DNA of 64,000 nucleotides from Macrolepiota albuminosa (lineage: Eukaryota > Basidiomycota > Agaricomycetes > Agaricales > Agaricaceae). Shown piece by piece: positions 45,080 to 56,013 of this stretch. A program made the translations under genes and the position numbers. How positions within the stretch are numbered: the stretch's first letter is position 1; each line of letters begins with the position of its first letter. The stretch covers positions 558,001 through 622,000 of the forward strand of contig JAMWFC010000114.1 in assembly GCA_027475525.1 (NCBI GenBank), written 5' to 3'. The notes beneath the pieces are model-generated. The model did no database searches. It was not told the origin of the DNA and was given only the letters and a program-made list of their open reading frames with translations.

Positions 45080-46800
45080 GGCCCTTCAATTGTGGAGTCC
45101 CCAGTTATGTGCATACTCATGTTATGTTATTGCCCTTTGGTTAACTGCATACTATTCATTTAGATGTGCCTTGGAGAAGCTTTTGGCTGGTATAGGTGAT
45201 GTACTGTCTACACCAACTGGGCGAACTATGTTAGTCAGATTACACTATTTGTACTATGTTCCATCTGAAAATGTTGTTTCTCGTATATCTGCATGCACAG
45301 TCGTACCCTTTCAGTGGCTTGGGGAAGTAATTTCCCTTGTTTACCCTGCAGTGGATGTCCTGAGCCTCCTTGACTATGGGCATAATTGCCTTCATCTCAG
45401 GGAATTGATCTAGAGCATTTATCCTGGCTGTTACCAGGGGCATCACATTTGGTGGCACTATCTCGATTGAGGAAGTCTCTTCAATTATGATTGTTATGCT
45501 GCCCTGGTTCTGAAGAAGCTTGATTCTCCTAGCCCTGCATTACAAATTGATGACACATCTCATCAATGGGCTTAGTGCCCTCAAATACGATGCCCTGATT
45601 GTCAATAAGGGACTGTCTCTTAGTTCTGAGATCGCCATTGCATATACGCTGATATGCAACTCTGTTGCTCAATGTTTCTGCCATTGGCATGCACAGCATC
45701 AAAGATGCCTTGCTCTCTACCTTCAACATGGTGCTATCATGTCCATCTGGGCCTGGCATCTCTGTCTTAAGGTCTTGGTTATGCATGTGTGGAGGCTCCT
45801 CATGCCACTCTTGTCCTGCTGAAGTATAAAAGGTACTCACTGGTTTTACTTCAGGCACTTCCTGCACCCATGCTAGTGCTTTTACTAGCTCGACTCCAAC
45901 ATCTTGATTACAATGTGCTGAGCATTCCTCAGACATGTGGCTCCAGGGAATCGACATTCCCAACTGCTTTGCAGCCTTACACTGCAAATACATCTGGAGT
46001 TCCATAGTGAGAACTCTCACCATTAAATCAGTATATTTAGTACTGAATACAGTGGGCACCTTGTGCCCTTGTCACCTAAGTGCTACTATATGTGCAGAAG
46101 TGTAGCGCTCAAGTCATGCCTGGGTGGCATATTTCATCACCTCTGGGTGCAGATCCCAGAACACCTACAAGTGCATAGTATACACAGTTTTCAACTGCTG
46201 CTCCTCTGCTTCAGCATTGTTGTTGCTAGATGACTCAGTCACCTTCTCTGAGTGATTTGCACCCTCCTGGACTTCCTCCACTGCTGGCATGCATGGAAAA
46301 CAATTTTCTGCGCTGCCTACTTCCAGAGTTGCATCCTCCTCTGGCACCTCCTCTATGCAGGCTTCTGCTATTCTGGTGGGCATTGAGCCTGCTGCAGACT
46401 GCCTGGCTCCACTAGTCTGGCTTGGGAGCATAGGTCCCCCAGTCTGTACCAATGACTCGGTGTCTCCTGAGGCACCCTGAGCACCTGTCAACTGCCTAAC
46501 CTCATCAGGGAGCCCTTTGAAAGCTAGCTGACTGGATCATCAAAGTCCTTCTGGCAGCTGTGTAACTGGGGGAGTCAATCCCCCTGGCATCTTCTCTTGT
46601 GGCCATTGCTGGCCATCATATTGCAAGCTCTTAGCTCTTCAGGCCTCACTTTCATTCCTGGGCAGGTAAGTGCTCTGACCTCAATCTCAAGCCTTGGGTC
46701 TTGATTGATCTGCATTAGATGCTTGTGCATCCTGAGTGTCTGCTGGGTCTCCCCGTAGCTTGTGGGCATTCCACCCACTGTTAGTGGAAACTGCAGGTAT
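45080..46800 (-). pseudogene. Unrecognised protein, four broken segments
   Basis: Minus-strand segments line up as one decayed gene: 46778-46575 (TLRMHKHLMQINQDPRLEIE), 46491-46165 (acidic, Glu-rich), 46059-45529 (177 codons; SNRVAYQRICNGDLRTKRQS, GTKPIDEMCHQFVMQG) and 45458-45240 (MPPNVMPLVTARINALDQFP). It ends about 150 bp left of a solo LTR of family A. Codon structure is convincing, but the family is not known to me. Confidence 0.5.
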
Positions 46801-46943
46801 GGGATTACTTATTGATCCCCTGTTTGAAATTTGCACAGTATGGTTGTGCAAGAAGCTTGAGAAGCTGATAGAGTTCTGTCAACAAACTCAGCAACTGATG
46901 TAAGATGCTAGGCAATAGATCCTAGCTGGTGGATTCAAAAAAA

Positions 46944-47181
46944 TATAATGGAGTTACAGAATTCAGTGAGAGCTTACAGTTCACACTACATAGAATCAGA
47001 CCAGTCCAGTCTATTGACTATGTAGAGTGAATACAAAATAAGCTGCTTAGTAAGCAGCAGGTATCTATGTATTTATAATTATATAAATAATATTATATTA
47101 TAGTAAATATAATATAATATTCTAATACTACACTAAGTAAAAGTTATGTGGCCAATGCCACATAGCAGACTACGCTACACA
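46944..47181 (-). repeat. Diverged solo LTR of family A
   Basis: On the minus strand it starts TGTGTAGCGTAGTCTGCTAT and contains AATCAGACCAG in the + orientation near its other end, matching the layout of 5388-5623. The edges are approximate (the last bases read CCATTATA instead of CGTTACA). No flanking duplication was found. Confidence 0.75.
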
Positions 47182-47199
47182 CCATCTTCACTTTGCAGA

Positions 47200-48775
47200 T
47201 CAAGTCACGTCCCAATTCCGACAGCCAGAGCAGATCCAGAGAATTCGCCGTCATGAGTTTAAAAGGCAGTACAAGAATCTGTTAAGGCAGGTAAACACCT
47301 GAGAGCTGCCAGAGTGAGTCAAAGGAACAATGGCATCATGGACATACTAACCAATCCTGCTCAACAGGGAGTCAATCAGAAACCAGGAGCACACAATTGC
47401 AGGACCAGAGATACAGACTCAGATCCAGCCATACCAGATCTAGCCAATGTTGTCTCAGACAATGATCTTGACCAACTTCTCGCTGCCATGGATGAAATCA
47501 ATGGCAACCATGCCACTTTGGAAATCGGTGACAAGCCTCAAACCTGGCAAGAGGCCAAAAAGTCAGGAGACTACGCAAAATGGGAAAGTGCGTACAGGGA
47601 TGAACTCAGGTCCCTACAGGAAATGGGAGTCTATCAACTCGTCCCATGCTCTGCGGTCCCTGCTGGTCAGAAGGTCAGGTCTGGCAGACCAGTCTTTAAA
47701 ATTAAATGAGACAAACATGAGAAAGCAGTCAGATTCAAGGTGAGACTCGTATTCTGCAGCTATAAGCAAATACAAGGGCAAGACTACACAAAGATAACCT
47801 CACCAATGGCATGTATGGAGTTATGGCGCATCTTGTTACACCTTGTGGCCACGAAAAGATGGGACGTGATGCAAATCAACGTCAAAAGAGCTTTCCAAAA
47901 ACAACCGCTTTAAGGACCAGATGAGGCAGGCCTGGACTATCTCCAATCTTAGAACCCTGCAATACATTGTTAGCATTGCTGTGGAATGGAATTGCCCTAA
48001 TCACACTGTGAAGCTCTCACAGACAGCTCTTATTGACAAAATTATCTACTAATTTGGTCAAAAAAATGCTCACCCCCTTTTCTTGCCGATGGACCCCAAT
48101 TCAAAGTTACAACGCATTGATTGCAGCACCTTATCCCAGGAAGAACAACGTGTACTTGAGAAGACTCTGTATTGCCAGTTGGTTGGATGCCTTCTATATC
48201 TTGCTATCTCCACTTGCCCAGACATTGTGTTTGCAGTACAGCAGTTAACACAATACCTCAACTCTTACACATCTATCCACTGGAATGCCACTATCTCAAG
48301 GGCTCCTGCCATCTTCATCTTCATCTTGGAAAAAAGAAGGAGCATGTAAATCTCACGGGCTTCACAGATTTGGACTGGGCTAGTTGTATAGATACCAGGC
48401 ATAGCGTTGGTGGATATGTGTGGAATCTTGGTTGTCTCATGGGCAGTCAGAAAGCAATGCACGATTGCAGCATCCTCATGTGAAGCTGAATACATGGCGG
48501 CCTTTGAATGTGTGCAGGAGTGCATTTGGCTCTGAGCGCTGTTCAAAGACATTGGTCATGATTTCATGTTTCAGCCTACACATATGTATTGTAACAACGA
48601 TTTTGCCATTGCACTGTCTGAAGACCCCCTTTTACATGCAAGGGTCAAGCACGTCGACATAAAGTATCACTTTTTCTGCAAGTGCATCCAGACACATGAG
48701 ATAGCCTTATACTAAGTCTCTTCAAAAGACAATACCACAGATATATTCACAAAAGCACTGCCTAACCCTGCATTC
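47200..48775 (+). pseudogene. Second copia element: RT and RNase H remnant
   Basis: RT begins with KPQTWQEAKKSGDYAKWESA and VYQLVPCSAVPAGQKVRSGR (47545-47690), then an RVQINVKRAFQK-type block near 47870, after which a large part of RT is missing. The tail reads CPDIVFAVQQLTQYLNSYTS (48220), GFTDLDWASCIDTRHSVGGY (RNase H Asp, 48358), EAEYMAAFECVQECIWL (48485) and SKDNTTDIFTKALPNP (48724). The last is the classic copia C-terminus. It is independent of the copia at 7.5-23 kb and lies on the other strand. Confidence 0.88.
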
Positions 48776-48850
48776 TAGTCTTTTTGTCCTTGACCTGGCC
48801 TCATGTAGCACCATGTCCATATGTGAGGAGGAGCATATCTGTGGTGAGGA

Positions 48851-49194
48851 GGAGTTTTAGGAATTGATCTACTGACTAAACACCACATCACGCCCTCCCT
48901 TGTTCAATATCATACTCCTTTGTATCTGGCCCTGGCTGCTAACACAAATGAGATGTTCACAATGGCCACCAGATATTGACAATGGCCATTGTCCACTCAC
49001 AATACATATATATACAAGATAGTACATACAGCACCCTCAGTCTTTTATACAGGACTAAGGGTGAGTAACCATATTAACTTTATTTACTTACCACTCCAGT
49101 AGATCTTTAACTAATATTGATCTACTTAGGTACAGTGAAATACAGTCTTTTATACGAGACTGAGGATCTTTAACTAATATTGATCTACTTAGTT
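48851..49194 (+). repeat. Probable 3' LTR of the second copia element
   Basis: A purine tract (GTGAGGAGGAG) precedes TTTTAGGAATTGATCTACTG, a position and sequence typical of a copia 3' LTR start (TGTTAGG mutated). A TATA-like ACATATATATAC lies near 49006. The end is uncertain: the segment GATCTTTAACTAATATTGAT occurs twice (49103 and 49167). Confidence 0.5.
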
Positions 49195-50137
49195 GTGACG
49201 TCCATCTGTCTGATATTCTAACACAGACCACCTAGCAGCACACAATGACAAAGCTATGATCAAACAATGACAGCCAAGGCAGTGGCAGTGCTGATGGCAA
49301 AACAATCTTGGGCAAATTCCTGAGATTGATCCTATCAGGCAATCATGGGTCAATCACAATCAAAACCCAGTGCCACACGGGTGTTCCCCTCTATATATTG
49401 TGTATCATCATTTGCCCTACCTCAATCCTGCTGCCAATGAAACAACAACAAAAAGGCCAGACAGGGACAGAGGGAGGAAAGGCAGAAGGAGGAAGGGAGG
49501 AAAGAATGAGGGAAAAGTGGTCTGGATGAACCATTAGCCACCACAACGTGCACCGGCAACACAGCAACCAGGGCCCAGACCTGATAAAACCTTGTTCTGG
49601 GTGCGTAGACATACAAAAGATAACAAAACCACAGACAACCACATGGAATACAAGTGGTCCGTGCATAGATGAGAGGAGTATAAAGAGGGTGGGATTTTGG
49701 GGAGGCCTGGCAAGCAATCAACTTGCCATGGCTCAGAGTCCCCAGGGAGTGGATGTCTTAGGCCAGCAGCATACAGATTGACTTCGGGTCTATTGAGTAG
49801 TAATACTATTTGATTCCCAATTTTGAGTGTGAATTAATTTGCATTCTAATTAAAATCAGTAAAAATTTTAACTACACTACTTTTGCAAAGTGTGCGTGCG
49901 CGTAACGTAGCCCCACAAGCCTTTGTGAATCAAAGTTGTATTTACTCAAAGTTTAGACTGTCGACTATTCACGTGATTTTTGTTCACTATCTACTGAATA
50001 CGAAACGCCAGGTATGTGTACACACATTACTCTTAATAAATAACTATCCACTGAATACGAAACGCCAGTCTGATTGTTGAGTCTGAGTCTCTACGGACAT
50101 AAGTCTGTTTACTCTCTGCGTACTATCGGTTGCGACA
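49195..50137. other. Interval without recognised gene
   Basis: It contains a purine-rich stretch (49450-49520) and a short direct repeat ACTGAATACGAAACGCCAG at about 49993 and 50050. No coding support. Confidence 0.5.
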
Positions 50138-50483
50138 AAATCATGCTTCCGATCGGTTTTGTGCATCATGTGGTCGTCTTCATCCAATCAGGTTGTCGAA
50201 CCCACGGCTCAGACCCTTGTGGTTCGCAAATCTTCGCATAAAAGCTAAGCTCCATCCTTCAGGTCATCTGACGATTCATAATTTAGGAAGAGATCCTCGC
50301 GGCATTTCGTCATTAATATCATCATAGAATTCGCTATAGATGGTCTAAACCCTTCTAAACCCCTTACCCGAACTGCTTCCACCTTTCTTCACCCATGAGA
50401 TTATGGTGTCTCTTTCAGATGGGATGTATCCCCACTTGTTCAAGTCACTTTTTGAGTCCCACACGAGAATCGGTTCTTCGGAA
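50138..50483 (+). repeat. Left arm of an inverted repeat flanking the monooxygenase gene
   Basis: About 345 bp. It matches the reverse complement of 52852-53196 at roughly 90 per cent by eye, with small indels. Outer ends read AAAATCATGC. It covers the upstream region of the monooxygenase up to 14 bp before the TATA box. Confidence 0.85.
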
Positions 50484-50496
50484 CCAGAAAGTGCCA

Positions 50497-50505
50497 TATA
50501 TAAAG
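50497..50505 (+). promoter_or_regulatory. TATA box of the monooxygenase gene
   Basis: TATATAAAG lies 35 bp before the ATG at 50540, outside the inverted repeat. Confidence 0.6.
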
Positions 50506-50539
50506 AGTTATGCGAGGCGAAGGATGATTATCGAACCTG

Positions 50540-52243
50540 ATGAACGAACATCGATATCTTGACGTTCTAATTGTAGGTGCAGGCTTCAGCGGCGTCTACC
50601 AGCTCCATAAACTGCGCAAGGCCGGATTCATTGTAAAGCTCTTTGAAGCTGGCAGTGGAATCGGTGGCATTTGGCATTGGAATCGCTATCCTGGCGCACG
50701 TGTTGACTCGGATTTCTCGATCTATCAGTTCTCTCTCGAAGAACTGTGGAAGGACTGGAACTGGAAAGAAAAATTTCCAGGTCAGCAGGAAATAATCGAA
50801 TATTTCAACTATGTTGACAAAAAACTTGACCTGAGCCGTGACATCTCATTCGGCACTCGCGTAACCTCTTCTTCTTTTGATCAGGATATAAATCGCTGGT
50901 CTGTGAATACGGATACAGGAGTCACTGTCAACCCCCGCTTTCTGGTCCTCTGCACAGGCTTCGCAGCTAAGCCCCTTTTTCCTGATATTCCAGGGCTCAA
51001 CACCTTCAAAGGTGTTTTATACCACACCTCGTCATGGCCCGAAACTGGATTTTACATGACCGGAAAACGCGTTGGCGTTATCGGAACGGGTGCCAGTGGT
51101 GTACAGGTAATACAAGAGGCTGGACCTATCGCTGCCCATCTCACCGTATTTCAACGTACACCCAACCTTGCAGTGCCGATGGTAAACAAGCACCCTCTGA
51201 GCCTAGTTATGCAGGCTAAGATGAAGGAAGAGATGTATCCCATTCTCTTCAAGCGCCGCGAACAAACCTTCACTGGATTCCATTATGACATCTTACCCCG
51301 CGACGTGTTTGACCTGTCCGCTGAGGAGCGCTATCTCCTGTTCAATGACCTATGGTCGAAAGGGGGGTTTCGGTACGTTTTCGGCTCATGCAAGGATATC
51401 CTCAGCAACGAAAAGGCGAATGCCGAAGTTTACACATTTTGGAGGAAGAAAGTACTTGAGCGGGTTCGGGACCCGGAGATGCAGCGCAAGCTTGCGCCGG
51501 TAAAACAACCGCATCCGTTCGGAACTAAACGCATTAGCTTGGAGCAAACATATTACGAGGTTTTTAACCAGCCTAACGTTGTCCTCGTCGACATTACCGA
51601 GAACCCAATCGTTGAGATCAATTCGAAGGGGGTGGAGACGCAGGATGGGGTAGTACATGAACTTGATGTGCTCGTACTTGCTACCGGGTTTGACGCAATC
51701 ACGGGAAGCATTTCTCAAATCGATATCAAGGGCATGGATGGGATTAGTATTGGTGACAAGTGGAAAAAGGGTCTCTCCACTTATCTGGGAATGACGGTCT
51801 CAGGCTATCCCAACATGTTCTTCCCATATGGACCACAAGCTCCTACTCCGTTTTGCAACGGGCCCACCTGTGCCGTAAGTGTCTTGACACTCACATACCG
51901 TGTTATTACACCAGAAATAATGTTGAACCTTATACAGGAAATTCAAGGTGACTGGATCGTTGACTGTCTTGTTTATCTACGCCAACACAACATCGCACGC
52001 ATTGATGCGACTCAGGAAGCTTCAAACGCCTGGGTTCAACGCATATCAGATATCTTCTCCCAAGGTTTATGGAATCGCGCAAAGTCGTGGTACACAGGTG
52101 CAAATGTGCCGGGGAAGCGCATAGAGGCGCTCAGCTTCACCGGGGGCCTTCCTTTATACATCAGCCTGATTCAAGAGAGTGCTAAGGTTGGGTATGCTGA
52201 TTTCTCACTCACGTTAGACGAAGGCATTAAAGCTAGACTCTAA
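50540..52243 (+). CDS. Baeyer-Villiger monooxygenase (FAD- and NADPH-dependent)
   Basis: 567 residues, intact, no intron. The N-terminal FAD-binding Rossmann motif is GAGFSG (residues 13-18), followed by the GGIWHWNRYPGARVDS segment (42-57) typical of cyclohexanone-monooxygenase-like enzymes. The family fingerprint F-x-G-x3-H-x3-W-P is complete as FKGVLYHTSSWP (156-167). The NADPH-binding motif is GTGASG (182-187), and LATGFDAITG marks the second FAD contact. Length fits the family (about 540-650). Such enzymes insert oxygen into ketones to give esters or lactones, usually in the cytosol; the substrate cannot be read from sequence. The ATG at 50540 is the only start placing GAGFSG at the usual distance from the N-terminus. 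Lack of introns is unusual for an Agaricomycete gene of this length and, with the flanking inverted repeats, raises transfer or mobilisation as possibilities. Confidence 0.9.
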   Translation: MNEHRYLDVLIVGAGFSGVYQLHKLRKAGFIVKLFEAGSGIGGIWHWNRYPGARVDSDFSIYQFSLEELWKDWNWKEKFPGQQEIIEYFNYVDKKLDLSRDISFGTRVTSSSFDQDINRWSVNTDTGVTVNPRFLVLCTGFAAKPLFPDIPGLNTFKGVLYHTSSWPETGFYMTGKRVGVIGTGASGVQVIQEAGPIAAHLTVFQRTPNLAVPMVNKHPLSLVMQAKMKEEMYPILFKRREQTFTGFHYDILPRDVFDLSAEERYLLFNDLWSKGGFRYVFGSCKDILSNEKANAEVYTFWRKKVLERVRDPEMQRKLAPVKQPHPFGTKRISLEQTYYEVFNQPNVVLVDITENPIVEINSKGVETQDGVVHELDVLVLATGFDAITGSISQIDIKGMDGISIGDKWKKGLSTYLGMTVSGYPNMFFPYGPQAPTPFCNGPTCAVSVLTLTYRVITPEIMLNLIQEIQGDWIVDCLVYLRQHNIARIDATQEASNAWVQRISDIFSQGLWNRAKSWYTGANVPGKRIEALSFTGGLPLYISLIQESAKVGYADFSLTLDEGIKARL

Positions 52244-52851
52244 CAAGTGTCCTACATATAATTATGTCGAGACTCTATCCACGTTGTTGATTTACGTAGT
52301 TGTATTTGAGCCTGTCAACCCTAGTTCCCATTGAATTTGCGTCACTGCAATGTTACCATATTGGCTTCATGCTCACCTTGGCATGCAAGTGGGGATAGTT
52401 AACGGCAGATAACGGGTGGGGGTCATGGTGCCGGGTCACACAGCCGCTTGGTATACTGTAGCACACTCAGAGAATACTCATGCTTCTCGAACCGAACCGA
52501 AGTGTGCAAACCATGACGAAGTAGATCAGCGTGTACTCGTCATGTGTTGAATGAGCACCATGCTCATTTACGTGATATGTGTTTCTAAATGCGCTTTTCT
52601 GAAAAACGTTATTGTTTCCGGAGAAACATTCATGCTTTTCAAACGTTTTTAGCGGAAAAAAAAACTTGAGAAACAACCAGCCTCAAACTCTGTCATTACC
52701 AAACCTCTTGCCCATATGCAGCCATTCTCGGGTCTAGCCTTCTCAATTGTCTGCATTATCATCTGCACAGAGGACTATTGGCTAGCCATTATGGAACCAC
52801 TTCGATCTTTGAACCATAAATACATACATTCCTTGGACAACTCGCTTGTTA
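52244..52851. other. Interval downstream of the monooxygenase gene
   Basis: No gene recognised. The 3' untranslated region and terminator of the monooxygenase should lie here, but I see no unambiguous polyadenylation signal. Confidence 0.5.
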
Positions 52852-53196
52852 GTTCCGAAGAACCGATTCTCGTGTGGGACTCAAGAAGTGACTTTAACAA
52901 GTGGGAATCTATCCCATTTGAAAGAGACACCATAATCTCATGGTGAAGAAAGGCAGTTCGGGTAAGGGGTTTAGAAGGGTTTAGACCATCTATAGCGAAT
53001 TCTATGATGATATTAATGACAAAATGCCGCGGGGATCTTCCTAAATTATGAATCGTCAGATGACCTGAAGGGTGGAGCTTAGCTTTTATGCGATGATTTG
53101 CGAACCACAAGGGTCTGAGCCGTGGGTTCGACAACCCTGATTGGATGAAGACGACCACGTGATGTACACAAAATCGATTGTAAGCATGATTTTAGT
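52852..53196 (-). repeat. Right arm of the inverted repeat
   Basis: This is the reverse-complement partner of 50138-50483. On the minus strand it keeps a 128-codon open frame (53158-52775), which is broken by indels in the left arm. Confidence 0.85.
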
Positions 53197-53727
53197 TCAG
53201 AATCGACACAATGTTTCAAACAAACGGCTGATAATTACTACTGGGCTTCTATCAAATATCACATATTGCGCTGTGCCACTAGCTCCTCTCTCTTTCCATG
53301 GATACATGGTGCCGGCCCGGCAATATCTGGTTGTTCTTCACACCCTGGACATGCAGCGGGAACGATCAATTGTAGGAACAAAGGTGTGTTTTTTCTCTGG
53401 CCATGACTGCATCTGTGGTAACTCCATCATGAAACCGTACAGTACTCTCGTTACCTATGAACCTGCAGGTAATAATGTATATTACAGTAGTAAATAACTC
53501 CCTTTAGCCTGAAGTAACATGGGATGTGGAGGGACCTCTAAACAAATACAAAAACTCTCAGGCCAAGGCTGATATGTACAAATTCCCGCTACTTTAGTAG
53601 TGGGTTTTTATGGTGTGCGACCGATAGTGCAACATTTTTCATGTCTGACATTTGATCACGTGTGAGCTAGTTAATCACGTGTATTTACTTGTTTCGGTCT
53701 GCGCAGCCGCCGTTCGACGTTAATTCG
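53197..53727. other. Interval between inverted repeat and Ngaro-like element
   Basis: A plus-strand open frame (53141-53497, 118 codons) crosses the edge of the inverted repeat and shows no domain, so I do not call it a gene. Two TCACGTG sites occur near 53657 and 53674. Confidence 0.4.
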
Positions 53728-53900
53728 GTGTTTAGTGGGATGTGAACTGATTGGGTTTGCGTGATCTCGGAGACTGGGTACGAAGTTTTTGCAGGAGGAC
53801 AGTCTATGTGCGTGTTTGCGGGAAAGAATATATTTCTTGGGTCCTGACGTTCTCGAGGGCCGGCTCACCTCCTGAGAGAGAGGGGAGCCGAGACTCAAGC
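53728..53900 (-). repeat. Split direct repeat B2 of the Ngaro-like element
   Basis: It is nearly identical to 54266-54438. By eye most differences are transitions. Confidence 0.88.
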
Positions 53901-53991
53901 TAACTACTGGTAGGGACTAGTTATGGAAATAGAGTGTAAGAACTGCGTAATGTGTAGAATGAAAAGTATTGTAATAGGGATGGTGGGAGGG

Positions 53992-54250
53992 GACAAAGAA
54001 AACGTGTGATGTAATGTGGGCGTAGCCTACTCAATCAGGCGCTGTGAGCGCAGTGTGAGTCGACGAGTTCATTGTGACTTGCGCTTGCAGATTTATAGGT
54101 AGTGAAACAATGGAAGGGGAAGACAGTGAGTGTGATATTAGAGTGTGATATGAGTGTGATATGTAAAGGGAGAAAAGACAAAGGCGGCGACTTAAACTGG
54201 CCCAAATTAACCCCGGGCAACCCCTCCACTCCTACTTGCCCAAATCATTA
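53992..54250 (-). repeat. Split direct repeat A2 of the Ngaro-like element
   Basis: It matches 58069-58379. The A1 copy has about 53 extra bases (near 58140-58192) that repeat the GCAGTGTGAGTCAA motif. Confidence 0.88.
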
Positions 54251-54265
54251 ATTTGGTGCTTGTTG

Positions 54266-54438
54266 GTGTTTAGTGGGATGTGAACTGATTGGGTTTGCGT
54301 GATCTCAGAGACTGGGTATGAAGTTTTTGTGGGAGGACAGTCTATGTGCATGTTTGCGGAAAAGAATATATTTCTTGGGTCCTGATGTTCTCAAGGGCCG
54401 GCTCACCTCCTGAGAGAGAGGGGAGCTGAGACTCAAGC
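54266..54438 (-). repeat. Split direct repeat B1 of the Ngaro-like element
   Basis: It lies directly downstream of the recombinase gene; the recombinase stop codon (54433-54435) is inside it. Confidence 0.88.
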
Positions 54439-55210
54439 CATGGAGGTGAAGTTCCAAAGAGCTGGAGGTTCAAAAGGGGTTAAGTGAGTGTGGGCCAAAT
54501 GAAGTAGTGAAGAGAGATGCAAAATATGGGCAGGATTGTTGTCAATGTATAACTTGTACGAGTCGCTCTGCCAGTGTCCTAGGAGCTGAATCTTGTAGTC
54601 TGAGTATCCCACCATGGCTGTGGCTGAGGCCACGCCTCATCTGAAGCTGTGACCTGTGTACAAGTCCGGGTTGAAGCCAGCTGAAGCCAGCGCTTCTCTT
54701 ATTGATCTGATGAAGTAGTCGTAGGAGAGCACCTTCCCATCTGGTTGCTCAAACAGGGGGGTGCTATTGGTGTGGGGGAGCTCAGTGAAGAGGGATTTGA
54801 GTGCGCTGACTGGGCACGAGAGGCGTCTGGGGGCAGCAGCAATGATGATGGAGGTGCCTTTCCAGAAGGGGTCCATTTTCAAAGCTGGCAGAGTGAGCCG
54901 AACATGGGTAGCGGCTTTGAAAGAAGGGATGAATTTGACGGTTTTGCAAGAGAGATTGAGGCTGGCATTGAACTTGCTGCTCTTCCCGACCATGAATTCC
55001 CCACTGCAGAGTAGCCCTGAGTATGTGAGGCAGCAGGTGGCATAGATTGTCATGTGCCCTGGTGCATGGAGGATGAATTGCCACTGGCCGGTTGAGTACG
55101 TGTGCCTCGTGCTGGCTGTGAGGCCATGCCAAAGGTAAAATGCAATGGTTGGAGGGTGGTGTCGGTTCTGGAGGTACCACCAATTCAGAGGCGTTTCAAG
55201 GCTGGTTTCT
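54433..55210 (-). pseudogene. Tyrosine recombinase of the Ngaro-like element
   Basis: The start of the core-binding domain (HGLTASTRHTYSTGQWQF, about 55130-55080) runs almost directly into the catalytic domain, so much of the N-terminal domain is deleted. Catalytic boxes: LTYSGLLCSGEF, where the family has L-R-x-G-E, so the first catalytic Arg is Cys (one CpG transition); GHSFR followed by TGA (54637-54639), where CGA would give the usual double Arg; and LLGHWQSDSYKLYID with the W and catalytic Tyr intact. This recombinase integrates the circular DNA in Ngaro and DIRS elements. It cannot be active as it stands. Confidence 0.88.
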
Positions 55211-55217
55211 TATTGAG

Positions 55218-55391
55218 TGTAACAGAGTCACATGTAGTACTAGTGTCAACGACGCTATAATTATTCAGTAGAGTATTACATAAGACAACATCTTGTTTTC
55301 ACTCTAAGTACTAGTCAAATCTGATACTGCGGTCTGATTTAGCACTGTGTGATACACACAAGATAGTTCTAACTCGTAACCCCAGGTTACA
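55218..55391. repeat. Solo LTR (174 bp) in the Ngaro-like element
   Basis: It starts TGTAACAGAG and ends CAGGTTACA. A perfect 5-bp target duplication TTGAG flanks it (55213-55217 and 55392-55396). Its last 60 bases align with the end of LTR A (GGTCTGATT...TAACTCGTAAC versus GGTCTGATT...CTTCGTAAC), so it is probably from a related Ty3 family. Confidence 0.9.
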
Positions 55392-55396
55392 TTGAG

Positions 55397-56013
55397 CCAA
55401 GGCGTGATTGAGAACATGCATGAAAAGAAAAAGCAAGAAGCCATGTCAGCAATCAAATTGTCAGTGGAAGAAAGCCACTCAAAGGAAAAGAAAAAGTTGA
55501 TGTGGCAGGCTAGGGCGATCAGTTGCTGGACGAGTTTCATTGCTGGCATGGACCTAATTGTCTTGGTGCGTATTGCACTGAACACCGCATTGTTGTTGAC
55601 ATGAAAAATGACATGGAATCCCCAAAGTGAGCCCCAGCATAAGATTGTGTAAATGACCGCGAACATTTTTTTTACCTGGATATGTTCCTTGCGGGGTCGT
55701 CATGGGCAATGCACTGAGAACCACTTGTTGCCGAGGTGGCTGCCCACACCTTTTGTGCTGCTCGTGTCTGTGAAGATGTCGACTGTCTGGCATGCTGGCG
55801 TGATGAGGCAGACACCGTTCCATGTGGGAGCAACTGTTGCCCACCATCGTATGTCGTTGCAAGCTGACCTCAAGAGATGACACGTGATAAAGGGGCCACC
55901 AGGTTGTAGAGGCTCCTGAGAAAGGCATGTGCTGTGGGAAGCACCTGTGACGTGAACTGTAAGAACCCGGTGAGCTCTTTGAGGTTGCAAAGGGTGCAAT
56001 GACTGCGTATCGA
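55397..56013 (-). pseudogene. RNase H of the Ngaro-like element
   Basis: Blocks in different frames: VDIFTDTSSTKGVGSHLGNK (55800-55750; RNase H first Asp) and FHVNNNAVFSAIRTKTIRSM with HINFFFSFEWLSSTDNLIAD (55600-55450; the last Asp block, as in DIRS/Ngaro RNase H). At least two frameshifts. Confidence 0.8.

Noticed and set aside
53141..53497. 118-codon plus-strand frame
   Set aside because: It starts in the inverted-repeat arm and shows no recognisable domain.
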